A stretch of 64,000 nucleotides of DNA, taken from NCBI GenBank assembly GCA_002415485.1, contig DHYU01000060.1:10121-74120 (forward strand), given 5' to 3'. The stretch is from Proteobacteria bacterium UBA5122. Lineage in GTDB: Bacteria; Pseudomonadota; Gammaproteobacteria; Tenderiales; Tenderiaceae. The translations under genes were made by a program, and so were the position numbers. Shown here in pieces: positions 1-8,147 of the stretch. A model generated the notes under the pieces. That model was not told where the DNA came from, did no database searches, and worked only from the letters and a program-made list of their open reading frames with translations. The first letter of the stretch is position 1. The number at the start of each line of letters is the position of its first letter.

Positions 1-243
1 GTCGCCATGCGTGGCAGCGAGCGCACGCCTGCGCGGTGTTGTGCCTTGGTCGGTGAGGTCGGCACGCAGGTGCAGTGTTCGATCTATGAGCAGCGGGCGC
101 AGGTGTGCCGCGACATCATGTATACCGGTTATAACGGGCTGCGTGAAGAAAAATGCGACAAGGCGCGCATTGCCCATGGTATGCCGCCGCTGGAGCCCGA
201 CTTCGAGCCGGAACAAACGCCACCACTGCCGAAAATCGCGTAA
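1..243 (+). CDS. YkgJ-type cysteine-cluster protein, 3' part only
   Basis: The frame is open from the window edge, so the start lies upstream. The visible 80 residues hold a Cys-Cys pair, a later CSIYEQR-x-CR segment, another Cys and the ending AR-x-x-x-GMPPLEP, which is the typical C-terminal half of YkgJ-family proteins. In that family clustered cysteines are thought to bind zinc or an Fe-S cluster; the reaction is unknown. The proline-rich tail after GMPPLEP is short and probably disordered. A second, different YkgJ-like gene lies at 55017-55523. The family call is fairly safe; no function can be given. Confidence 0.75.
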   Translation, partial: VAMRGSERTPARCCALVGEVGTQVQCSIYEQRAQVCRDIMYTGYNGLREEKCDKARIAHGMPPLEPDFEPEQTPPLPKIA

Positions 244-340
244 TTTTTTAGCTGCGCCTATTATCTCGTGTCCGTAGTTGCCCGATAGTTCGGGTGTGAC
301 ACCCTTGTCATCACCGGTTATTTACGAGAGGTAGTGTATT

Positions 341-2251
341 GTGCCGCAATCTGATTTAAGGCAGCTGGCAATGCAGCGTTTTTCGCATCTCAATGAGGCG
401 GAGCTGCGTCTGTTGCAAGCGATCAGTGCAGGGCAGATTGTCGATTATGCCCAGCACGATGACGCCACGCCGCTGCTGGAGGAGCCGACGATCCGCGCTG
501 GTCTCATCCGCTGGTTGTGTGTCGATCCGGCGGCGCGGCAGTTTGTCGATGTGCGTGGTGTGCACGTGCACGGGGCGGAGATCATCGGCCGCCTCGATCT
601 GGCCTTCGTCTCGATTTCATTTCCACTGGCGCTGCTGCGCTGTCGCATCGAAAAGGGCATCGACCTGACCGAGAGCGAGGTGCGGGCGATTGCGCTTGAT
701 GGCAGTAGCGTTGGACCGATTGCCGCCGCCCAGGCGCGGCTGCGCGGTTCACTCTATCTGCGTGATGGCTTTCATGCGCGCGGTGAGGTGCGGCTGCTAG
801 GTGCCAACATCAAGGGTAGTTTGGAATGCCGCAATGCCCGTTTTGAAAATCCGGACGGTGATGCAATCTCGGCCAACGGTGTGATGGTGCATGGCTCGGT
901 GTTTATGGATGCCGGCTTTTACGCCCATGGCACGGTGCGTATGGTCGGTGCGTCGATCGATCGCATGTGGATCTGTACTGGCGGCCGTTTCGTCGCGCCA
1001 CGGCGCGAGGCCCTGGTGGCCGACGGCATCAGCATTGGCAGTTCCTTGATGATGGAGAACGGCTTTATCGCCGTCGGCGAGGTGCGGTTGATGGGGGCGA
1101 GCATCCATGGTGATCTGAGTTGCCGCAGTGGCCGGATCCTGAATCGCGGTGCTGATGCCTTGTCGGCCGATGGCGTGACGATCGGCGGCTCGGCCAACCT
1201 GAATCGTGGTTTCAAGGCCGTGGGGCGGGTGCGCATGGTCGGTGGTGTGATCAAACACGACCTGACCTGCCGCGATGCCACCTTGTTGAATCAGGACGGT
1301 GATGCGTTGGTGATCGACCGTGCCCGCATCGATGGCAATCTGTATCTGGAAGGGCGCTTTCGCAGCAACGCGGTGATCTCGCTGCGCACGGCGCGTATCC
1401 ATGGCGATATGCATGTGTGGAACGCCCGCTTCACCGGCTCGGGTGTGAACGGTGTGGTCGCCGAGAATGCGCAGATCAGCGGGCGGCTGCTGTGGAAGGG
1501 GATCGGCCTGACCCCCGGCAGTGAATTGAATCTCTCACATGCCCGCATTGGCCAGTTGGCCGATGAGCGCAAGAGTTGGCCGGATGCCGGTCGCCTGCAC
1601 CTGCAGGGGCTGGAATATCAGAGCATCAGCGAAGGGCCGCTGGATGCAGTGGCGCGCCTGGATTGGTTGCGGCGGCAGCCCTATGCGCCGTTCAGTCAGC
1701 AGCCCTATGAGTGGCTGGCCTCAGTGATGAAGCGCAGCGGCCACGATGAAGAGGCGATTGCGATTGCGATCGGCGGTGAAGACGATCGTCTGCGTTATGG
1801 CGAGCTGCCGCCAGTGGCACGTATGCGTCAGTGGTCGCTCAAGTATCTGCTTGATTATGGCTATCAGCCGCACTACCGCGCGCTGTTGATCGGTACGGTG
1901 TTGATGGTGCTCGGCTGGTTGCTGTTTTCCATCGGCGGTGCGGCCGACCTGATGTCGCCCACGCGCGAGCGGGTCTACATGGATTACCAGTACATCGAAC
2001 AGCGCCATGTGCCGGAGGACTATCCGGTGTTTAATCCGCTGGTCTACTCCATCGATTCGTTTATCCCGTTTATCAATCTGCACCAGGAAGAGTATTGGCT
2101 GCCGAACGCCGCCCGCAGCTGTACCTTGCTGCAGCAACAATTGCCCTGCGGCTCGGTGTTGCGGGTGTACATGTGGCTGCATATCGGCCTGGGTTGGGTG
2201 CTGGCGACCTTGTTTGCGGTCGGCCTGACCGGGTTGGTGCGTAAGGACTAG
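341..2251 (+). CDS. Repeat-rich protein with C-terminal membrane anchor, function unknown
   Basis: This 636-residue protein starts at GTG behind a GAGAGG-type ribosome site. Residues about 70-410 are imperfect repeats of roughly 45 residues built around GEVRL-x-GA-x-I-x-G-x-L and DG-x-x-I-x-GS steps, which suggests a regular beta-helix or solenoid. Two hydrophobic helices follow, near residues 508-528 and 608-630, flanking a segment with NPLVYSIDSFIPF and ending in GLTGLVRKD. Similar proteins are often labelled 'membrane-associated oxidoreductase', but I see no cofactor motif. The pattern suggests a solenoid held at the inner membrane, perhaps a scaffold. It stands alone, about 100 bp before nnrS. 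Confidence 0.7.
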   Translation: MPQSDLRQLAMQRFSHLNEAELRLLQAISAGQIVDYAQHDDATPLLEEPTIRAGLIRWLCVDPAARQFVDVRGVHVHGAEIIGRLDLAFVSISFPLALLRCRIEKGIDLTESEVRAIALDGSSVGPIAAAQARLRGSLYLRDGFHARGEVRLLGANIKGSLECRNARFENPDGDAISANGVMVHGSVFMDAGFYAHGTVRMVGASIDRMWICTGGRFVAPRREALVADGISIGSSLMMENGFIAVGEVRLMGASIHGDLSCRSGRILNRGADALSADGVTIGGSANLNRGFKAVGRVRMVGGVIKHDLTCRDATLLNQDGDALVIDRARIDGNLYLEGRFRSNAVISLRTARIHGDMHVWNARFTGSGVNGVVAENAQISGRLLWKGIGLTPGSELNLSHARIGQLADERKSWPDAGRLHLQGLEYQSISEGPLDAVARLDWLRRQPYAPFSQQPYEWLASVMKRSGHDEEAIAIAIGGEDDRLRYGELPPVARMRQWSLKYLLDYGYQPHYRALLIGTVLMVLGWLLFSIGGAADLMSPTRERVYMDYQYIEQRHVPEDYPVFNPLVYSIDSFIPFINLHQEEYWLPNAARSCTLLQQQLPCGSVLRVYMWLHIGLGWVLATLFAVGLTGLVRKD

Positions 2252-2315
2252 CGGCTGTTCACGCGTGCCTCCATGATGGCGCGGGCAAAAAATAGATGTA
2301 TTTCCAATCTTACTT

Positions 2316-2338
2316 AAAATATATTTTGAATATACTTT
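2316..2338 (+). promoter_or_regulatory. NsrR-like 11-1-11 inverted repeat upstream of nnrS
   Basis: The 23 bp form two 11-bp half sites around one base, with 9 of 11 positions complementary. Against the published NsrR consensus (half site AAGATGYATTT, one-base spacer) the match is about 16 of 22. It ends 15 bp before the nnrS start, where a repressor would block transcription. A second, unpaired half-site-like run (10 of 11) lies at 2293-2303. Binding by NsrR is inferred; no nsrR gene is in the window. Confidence 0.45.
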
Positions 2339-2353
2339 TAAGAGGGTTGGATT

Positions 2354-3538
2354 ATGACGGTCATCAACATCACGCCACCGGGCAAGCTGATCCCCCCTGA
2401 TCGTTTATCCCTGTTTGCACTCGGCTTCCGGCCCTTTTTTGTGCTGGCGGCTTTGTCGGCGGTGGTGCTGATGCTGCTCTGGCTGCTGATGTTGGCCAAT
2501 GTCGTGCCCGGCCCGGGTTACTATCCTCCGTCGCTGTGGCATGGCCATGAAATGGTGTTTGGTTTTGCGACGGCCGTGGTGGCGGGCTTTCTGCTGACGG
2601 CGGTGCGCAACTGGACCTCGGTCAACACCTTAACCGGTGGCCCGTTGATGGGCCTGGCTGCGTTGTGGCTGGCGGCGCGACTGTTACCGTTTTTGGCCGC
2701 ACCGTCGTGGCTCATCGCCGTGGTCGATTTGGCCTTTCTGCCGCTGTTGGCGCTGGCCTTGTTGAAGCCGATCCTCGATAGCAAAAAAACACCGCAACTG
2801 ATCTTTGTCGTGATCTTGAGCGTGATGTTCATCGCCAACCTGTTATCGCACCTGGCGCTATTGGATGTGATCGGGCTTGCGCCGGACATCGGCATCACGC
2901 TGGCGCTGAACTGCATCTTACTGACAATCGTGATCATGGCCGGGCGGGTGCTGCCGTTTTTTATCGAACGCGGCGCGCCGGGCAGTCGGCCCAAAAAATG
3001 GCCGTGGCTGGAGCGGCTGTCGGTGGCCAGCATGGTGCTTTTTGCGTTGTTGATGGTGTGGCAGCCAGCAGGATTGGTGTTATCGGTTGTGGCCATCGCG
3101 GCGGCCTTGGCCCACGGTGTGCGACTCGCGGCCTGGGTATCGCGGCCATTGTGGGCAGTGCCATTGCTGTGGGTGTTGATCTTCGGTTATGCGTGGCTGG
3201 TGATCGGGTTTGTGATGGTGGCCTGGGCGCCAATGCTTGACATTGATACCAGTCTGGCGCGACATGCCTTTGCCGCCTCGATAGCAGTATTGAGTCTGGG
3301 CATGATGGCGCGCGTGGCATTAGGTCACACCGGCCGAGAACTCAAACCGGCGGTCATCATCGGCTGGGCCTTCGCTGTGTTGAATGTGGCGATGGTCTTG
3401 CGTTTGCTGGCGATGATGGTTGAAACACAATGGCCGCTGTGGTTGGCGGCCATCGGTTGGATCAGTGCGTTTGGGATTTACCTCGGCGTGTACTGGCCGA
3501 TCCTGTCACGCGCGCGAGTGGATGGTCAGCCGGGGTGA
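2354..3538 (+). CDS. nnrS: NnrS family haem/copper membrane protein
   Basis: The 394-residue product is almost wholly hydrophobic, with about twelve membrane helices. It carries the family's early GFRPFF segment and a WHGHEM-x-FGF segment whose histidines are likely haem or metal ligands. NnrS proteins are associated with denitrification and relief of nitric-oxide stress, although the chemistry is not settled. The length fits the family. An AGAGGG ribosome site precedes the ATG. The gene is a single unit between an NsrR-like dyad and a convergent AraC-type regulator, which fits control by nitric oxide. Confidence 0.9.
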   Translation: MTVINITPPGKLIPPDRLSLFALGFRPFFVLAALSAVVLMLLWLLMLANVVPGPGYYPPSLWHGHEMVFGFATAVVAGFLLTAVRNWTSVNTLTGGPLMGLAALWLAARLLPFLAAPSWLIAVVDLAFLPLLALALLKPILDSKKTPQLIFVVILSVMFIANLLSHLALLDVIGLAPDIGITLALNCILLTIVIMAGRVLPFFIERGAPGSRPKKWPWLERLSVASMVLFALLMVWQPAGLVLSVVAIAAALAHGVRLAAWVSRPLWAVPLLWVLIFGYAWLVIGFVMVAWAPMLDIDTSLARHAFAASIAVLSLGMMARVALGHTGRELKPAVIIGWAFAVLNVAMVLRLLAMMVETQWPLWLAAIGWISAFGIYLGVYWPILSRARVDGQPG

Positions 3539-3570
3539 GGCGCGTGCTAATGCACAAACGTCGCCAGGCA

Positions 3571-4437
3571 TTATTTCAACGGCAAGTAGACATCCGTCAC
3601 CAATTCATGCTCTTCCACTCCCGGCATCAGATTGCAGTAGTGGAAAAACAGCGGAAAATCGCGCAGTTCCTCACCACTGGCGGGTAGCCAGTCGCGATAC
3701 AGAGCCTGCGCAGTCGCACTTAGGTTGTGATGGGCGCCACGGTGTGTGGTCACCGCGCAGCGACCGGCGGGGATGATGCCGTTCTTCACGCCCTGTGGGT
3801 TGGCTGGGATATCCTGAGTGACCGATGTACACAAATCGAAACGAAACTGATCGGGGGCGGTGGTCAGTGGGTCATCATAGGCCAGGCCGTACATATTTGA
3901 GGTTTCGATGGGAGATAGCCCACTGGTTTTACGCCACTCGATTAATTTCATAACGCTATCGTCGACCAGCGTGGGGGATGCCCGATGTTCCAGGATGCCA
4001 ACCGGGACCGCGTCAAAATACACAATGTTCACGTTCATCTCTTCGTTCCTATGGGTGATGGGCAGTTGGTATTTTTCATTCCAGGGCTGCCATTGAGGGT
4101 GAGCGCGGAACTGAGAGGGCGTCTGACTGAAGGTCTGTTTGAACGCGCGGGAAAACGACTCCGGATTTTCAAAACCGGCATCCAGTGCGATGTCGATGAT
4201 CTTTTCATCCAGGTTGATTGCCAGCCGATAGGATGCGCGTTTTAAACGAATTAAGCGGATATACGAAAACAAACTCATGCCCATATACACCGCAAACTGA
4301 CGCAGAAAGTGATACTTCGAGAAGTGAGCGATATCGCTTAACTCCTCCAAGGTCAGTGGTTCATAAAGATGTTGATCAATATGCAGCAACACGCGTTCGA
4401 ATCGTTGATGATATTGCGTTGCTTGTTTGCTGTTCAC
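3571..4437 (-). CDS. AraC-family regulator with GyrI-like effector domain
   Basis: The 288-residue protein has an N-terminal AraC-type double helix-turn-helix (about residues 12-110, including ISxxLDAGF- and SFSRAFKQTF-like positions). A C-terminal GyrI/SbmC-like domain follows (about 128-288), of the kind that binds small hydrophobic or cationic ligands. It resembles the Rob/MarA-linked regulators where ligand binding switches transcription. It is convergent with nnrS and separated from the phosphatase gene by about 90 bp, so it may be its own unit or the last gene of the minus-strand run. Its targets and ligand cannot be read from the sequence. Confidence 0.88.
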   Translation of the reverse strand: MNSKQATQYHQRFERVLLHIDQHLYEPLTLEELSDIAHFSKYHFLRQFAVYMGMSLFSYIRLIRLKRASYRLAINLDEKIIDIALDAGFENPESFSRAFKQTFSQTPSQFRAHPQWQPWNEKYQLPITHRNEEMNVNIVYFDAVPVGILEHRASPTLVDDSVMKLIEWRKTSGLSPIETSNMYGLAYDDPLTTAPDQFRFDLCTSVTQDIPANPQGVKNGIIPAGRCAVTTHRGAHHNLSATAQALYRDWLPASGEELRDFPLFFHYCNLMPGVEEHELVTDVYLPLK

Positions 4438-4527
4438 CTGTTGTCCTCACTCAGTCCGTGTTCACAGTATCTGCGAAGGCTATTGATGAATCCTGACCGG
4501 AATTGCGCTGTTATCAATATGTGGGGA

Positions 4528-5325
4528 TTAAACCGTAATCTCCTCTGCCTGTTGCAAGGCCGTTAGTACTTCAGACTTAAGCGTTTCATTGCAGGTCGCC
4601 AGCGTATAACGTGAGTCTGCACTATGCGTACGGCCATCACCATCAAACACCTCACCACCGGCCTCGCGCACGATCAATACACCCGCCAGCACGTCCCAGG
4701 GTTTGTTCGACAGGATTACGCTTACATCCAAACGCCCGGTCGCCAACCATGCAAGTTGCACGGCGGCGGAGCCGAGCATACGCAGGCGCATGATGCGTGG
4801 CGCGAGGGTATGCACCAGGGCCAGCCGCAGTCGGTTGCGTTCAATGGCATTTGCACCGACGGCAAAGTCGCCACAACTAACCATTGCCGTATTTAGCGAG
4901 TTTGTATCAGCAACGTGTATCCGCTGATTATTTAAATAAGCGCCTAGTCCTCGTTCAGCGACATAACGTTCATTCAAAAACGGCAGTGAGATGCAGGCCA
5001 TTGTCGCCTGACCATCCTCGACCAACGCAATGCACAGGCCACACAAGGGTACACCGCGGGCGAAGTTGATGGTGCCGTCGATAGGGTCGATCACCCAATA
5101 ACGCGCTGCATCCTGTTCACCCTGCCACGCCAGTTCTTCACCCAACACCGGAATGCCGCTGGCCTCCAGCAAGGCCTTGAGCTCACGTTCTATCGCCAGA
5201 TCCAGCGCGAGGGCAAAGTCCTTGTCACCCTTATCATGCAGCGCGTGTTCTTCTTTCATTCCAGTCCGCAAGCGCGCATCGGCGATGTCCGCCGCCTGTA
5301 ACATCAAACCCTTTAAATCGACCAT
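4528..5325 (-). CDS. Inositol monophosphatase (SuhB-like) family phosphatase
   Basis: The family's metal-site motifs are present: a GEEL stretch, DPIDGT and a late WDVLAG-x-x-x-x-EAGG segment, the ligands for the two or three magnesium ions in this lithium-sensitive phosphatase fold. At 265 residues the size is normal. Substrates vary across the family (inositol phosphates, PAP, fructose bisphosphate), so no specific substrate is claimed. I chose the ATG at 5325, preceded by GGGATGGGA. It overlaps the end of the EamA gene by 13 bp, which indicates translational coupling; an ATG at 5304 is also possible. Confidence 0.85.
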   Translation of the reverse strand: MVDLKGLMLQAADIADARLRTGMKEEHALHDKGDKDFALALDLAIERELKALLEASGIPVLGEELAWQGEQDAARYWVIDPIDGTINFARGVPLCGLCIALVEDGQATMACISLPFLNERYVAERGLGAYLNNQRIHVADTNSLNTAMVSCGDFAVGANAIERNRLRLALVHTLAPRIMRLRMLGSAAVQLAWLATGRLDVSVILSNKPWDVLAGVLIVREAGGEVFDGDGRTHSADSRYTLATCNETLKSEVLTALQQAEEITV

Positions 5326-6212
5326 AACAATCCCATCCCGCTGAATAGCGTCACACCGTTGGCCAGCCAAATCGCCGGTCGTTGCGGTTCTTTCAAGTAG
5401 ATCACACCGATCGCCGCCGTCATCACGATGTGCATCATGACGATGGTCTTCACATAGGTCACGCCGTTATCCAGGTCCAAGGAAAGCTGTACCGCCAGTT
5501 GTTGGCAGATAAAGGCCGTCAATACCACCGCAACGTAGAACCAGATATTGCCATTGCGCGCGATGGCAGCATCCACACGTTGTCGACGCCACCACAGTAG
5601 CGGCAATAACAAGGCAACCGTGATCAGATGCCAATAGGCGGTAAACACCAAGGCACCGTTATCCACCGCCTGTATCGCCACTCGATCCAGGATGGTTGAG
5701 AACCCAAACAAGGCGGCAGCGATACACGAATACCACACCGCACGGGTAGCATGTGCACGCTTGGTTTGAGTTTTGTTCGTTGCCGAGCTGCGCAATACAA
5801 ACGAGACCGACACCACGATCAAGGCTATAAACAACAAGGCCCAACCGTTTGGTACTTCGCCATACAGCGCCCAGGTGCAGAGCATCATGAATACGGGGAT
5901 GCTGGCCTGTATTGGCGTGACGATCGACAGGTCACCGTGTTTGATCGCCTCCATGTACAACAGGCTTGCACCGATGGTCAGCACTGCGGCGGCGAAGGTC
6001 GCCAGCCAAAACTGCGATGCATTTAAAAACGTGTAATCGATAAACGGCAGCGCCGCCAGCAACAGCACGGCCGGAATCACGCGTGCATGAAACAACAAAC
6101 TCCAGGAATCAATCGCCCGGCAACGGGTCTTTACCAGCAACACCTTGCCGACATTGGCCGCCATCGCCAACAGGCTCAGCAATACCCACGGTTCTAACGC
6201 CGTGTTGAACAT
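5313..6212 (-). CDS. EamA/DMT-superfamily transporter
   Basis: The 299-residue product has about ten membrane helices in two similar halves, the standard layout of EamA (drug/metabolite) exporters. The first half ends near residue 140 and a charged loop (SSATNKTQTKRA) separates the halves. Exported substrates in this family range from amino acids to nucleosides and cannot be predicted. Its start lies 3 bp after the stop of the GreA-like gene, and its end overlaps the phosphatase gene, so all three are probably one transcript. Confidence is high for the fold and low for the cargo. Confidence 0.85.
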   Translation of the reverse strand: MFNTALEPWVLLSLLAMAANVGKVLLVKTRCRAIDSWSLLFHARVIPAVLLLAALPFIDYTFLNASQFWLATFAAAVLTIGASLLYMEAIKHGDLSIVTPIQASIPVFMMLCTWALYGEVPNGWALLFIALIVVSVSFVLRSSATNKTQTKRAHATRAVWYSCIAAALFGFSTILDRVAIQAVDNGALVFTAYWHLITVALLLPLLWWRRQRVDAAIARNGNIWFYVAVVLTAFICQQLAVQLSLDLDNGVTYVKTIVMMHIVMTAAIGVIYLKEPQRPAIWLANGVTLFSGMGLLWSI

Positions 6213-6215
6213 GGC

Positions 6216-6710
6216 TTAATACACCTCGACCACGTCATACGCCACACGACGGTCATTCACCGTCAACGTAAAACCATCATCCACCTGCGAGCCCAGCAGC
6301 TTGTCACCGAGCGGCGACTGCGGCGTCACAATCGTGATGCTGCGGCCGTCGTAGTTGAACTTCACACCACCGGCCTCCGTGCCCAGCCATAACCAACGCT
6401 GCGCGCCGTGTTCGTCTTCCAGCAATACCAGGCTGTTCAATCCCACCACCGGTTTTATCACCAAGGCCTGCGCCGCAATCGCCTCGTAGGCATGCAGCGT
6501 CTTCGCAATCTCCTCCGCCCGCATCGCCTGCCCATGCGCCAGATACGCCGCCTCCAGGCCGCGGGTGTCGTACTTGTTCTCCGCCACACTTTCCTCGTGG
6601 GTCGCGTTGTGATGCGAATCCTCAAACGCCGCCTGCAGAGTCGCCAGGTCAGCGCGCAGCACGGCGCAGATCTGGCGGATGATGGCAGGCTTGTCGATGG
6701 GGTGGGTCAT
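6216..6710 (-). CDS. GreA/GreB C-terminal-domain protein
   Basis: The 164-residue protein ends with a GreA/GreB FKBP-like C-terminal domain, recognisable by VTPQSPLGDKLLGSQVDD. The first half contains ATHEESVAENKYDTRGLEA followed by a GQ-x-x-R-x-x-E helix. This resembles stand-alone Gre-like proteins in which the RNA-polymerase-probing coiled coil is short or altered. Canonical GreA is about 158 residues, with acidic residues at the coiled-coil tip. Whether this protein stimulates RNA cleavage or only binds polymerase is unknown. It heads a three-gene minus-strand run. Confidence 0.75.
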   Translation of the reverse strand: MTHPIDKPAIIRQICAVLRADLATLQAAFEDSHHNATHEESVAENKYDTRGLEAAYLAHGQAMRAEEIAKTLHAYEAIAAQALVIKPVVGLNSLVLLEDEHGAQRWLWLGTEAGGVKFNYDGRSITIVTPQSPLGDKLLGSQVDDGFTLTVNDRRVAYDVVEVY

Positions 6711-6745
6711 GGGGGTTGGTTTTGTGTCCAGTTGGCGTTTAATGA

Positions 6746-6943
6746 GTCGAATTCAGGAACGAATATTTTAAGCCCAAATATATCGCGGTACTAACAAACA
6801 TAATTGGTAAGGCGCAATGTGTGCGAGATCTAAATGTTTTGAATGAACATCGCAGCCAGGGTCATTTTGTGGCTGTGCCGAGTGCGATACTCGGATGGGA
6901 TGATGACGGGATTTGTATCGGTGAGATGGCGTGGCCTTTTTAA
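6746..6943 (+). other. Possible small coding frame or gene remnant
   Basis: The roughly 300 bp between the GreA-like gene and the OmpA-type gene hold one frame that reads like protein for 65 codons. Its last part is SQGHFVAVPSAILGWDDDG followed by ICIGEMAWPF and a stop. There is no ATG in frame; the only usable start seen is GTG at 6821, which would give 40 residues. The acidic-aromatic pattern is unlike random translation of this DNA. It may be the decayed tail of a larger gene or a small protein with an unusual start. I do not recognise it. Confidence 0.25.
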
Positions 6944-6978
6944 CTCGCTGCGACTTCTTAATTATCCGTTGACCTATT

Positions 6979-7012
6979 AATGCGTTCCCACACGTTGGTG
7001 TGGGAACGCATT
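6979..7012. terminator. Perfect 15-bp hairpin, probable bidirectional terminator
   Basis: A perfect stem (6979-6993 with 6998-7012) closes on a GTTG loop and is followed on the plus strand by TTTGTTTT. It lies 5 bp beyond the stop of the minus-strand OmpA-type gene, so it probably ends that transcript. The GCGTTCCCACAC/GTGTGGGAACGC core also resembles a dispersed intergenic repeat common in gammaproteobacteria (from memory). Confidence 0.65.
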
Positions 7013-7016
7013 TGTT

Positions 7017-7946
7017 TTAGGGCGCTACCTTCGGCAGTTCGTCGGAGAGGATGTCCAGGTTCGGCTGCATGATGATTTCGATGCGGCGGTTGAGCTGGCG
7101 GCCTTCTTCGGTTTCGTTGTCTGCGCGGGGGCGGAATTCACCATAACCCGCAGCGGAGATGTTTTCCGGCAGTACGTTCTTCGAGGTCAACAGGTGCACG
7201 ACCGACAGGGCGCGGGCGGTGGAGAGTTCCCAGTTGCTGGGGAAGCGTGCGGTGTTGATGGACTTGTTGTCGGTATGTCCTTCCACCTGGAAGCGTCGGT
7301 CATTGAACTGACTGAGTACCGCGGCAAGCTGGCTGAGGGCCTTGCTGCCTTCGCTATTGAGGGTGGCGCTGCCGCTTTCAAACAGGATGTTGTTGGGTAG
7401 GTTGATGACGATGCGGCCCTGTTCGATGCTGACGGTGAGTTGGCCGCCGTCGATCATGTCTTTCAGGCGGTCGATGAATTCGGCGTAGATCTCGTTGCGG
7501 CGTTGGGTCTCTGCTTCAATGCTCTTGAGTGCGGCCAGTTGCGCCATGGAGTCTTGAAAGCCTTGCTGCATGGTGTGTTGTTTGGCCTCCAGGTCGGCCA
7601 GTTCCCGATGGGCGGTGTCGACCTGTTGTTTGGTCTGCGCCAGTTCCTGTTCGGTCTTTTTGATCTTGGCCCAATTGCGCGTTAACTCATCTTCGGCCAT
7701 GGCGTTGTTGAGCCGGGATTGTTCTAGGTCTTGCTCTTTCTGTTTGATCTCGGCCTGGATGCGCGCAATCTCTTGTTCGCTCTCCTTGAGCTGCAGTTGG
7801 TTACGGGCGATTTCATCTTGGGCGTTATACAAAGACGCTTGCAGTTCATCCTTCTCGGCCACCGCGGCCTCGAACTTGCCGCTGGAGACGCAGGCCGATA
7901 GCAGCATGACAGGAAGGATGGCGGCAATACGCATGGGGGTGTTCAT
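7017..7946 (-). CDS. OmpA-family lipoprotein with long coiled coil
   Basis: The 309-residue protein begins with a lipoprotein signal ending MLLSAC (Cys19). A heptad-rich coiled coil of about 140 residues (EKDELQ to KQHTMQ) follows, then an OmpA/MotB-like peptidoglycan-binding domain from about residue 175. That domain has VEGHTDN, a NWELSTARA segment as in MotB-type domains, and an ending LNRRIEIIM. It likely bridges the outer membrane and the cell wall. The gene is single and ends at a strong hairpin. The name YiaD/Pal-like would be a guess; no partner genes are adjacent. Confidence 0.85.
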   Translation of the reverse strand: MNTPMRIAAILPVMLLSACVSSGKFEAAVAEKDELQASLYNAQDEIARNQLQLKESEQEIARIQAEIKQKEQDLEQSRLNNAMAEDELTRNWAKIKKTEQELAQTKQQVDTAHRELADLEAKQHTMQQGFQDSMAQLAALKSIEAETQRRNEIYAEFIDRLKDMIDGGQLTVSIEQGRIVINLPNNILFESGSATLNSEGSKALSQLAAVLSQFNDRRFQVEGHTDNKSINTARFPSNWELSTARALSVVHLLTSKNVLPENISAAGYGEFRPRADNETEEGRQLNRRIEIIMQPNLDILSDELPKVAP

Positions 7947-8105
7947 AGAATCCTCACAATGGAATATGTGTGAAAAAGGGGAGGGGCGATGGAGATGTCC
8001 AAACGCCTCGGCGGATATCTATCACAATCCGTTGAGGATAGCATCAGGCTGGAGGGCGGAACGGGTGTTTTTTTTGTGTGTGGCGTAGTTGTTAAACAGA
8101 CACGC

Positions 8106-8138
8106 ACCAAAAAACCGCCCACTGAGGCTCGGTGGGCG
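8106..8138 (-). terminator. Rho-independent terminator of pyk
   Basis: On the minus strand a 9-bp GC-rich stem (8130-8138 with 8112-8120) is followed by a run of six T residues. It starts about 10 bp after the pyk stop codon, in ideal position for intrinsic termination. Confidence 0.85.
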
Positions 8139-8147
8139 GTCGGCAGG

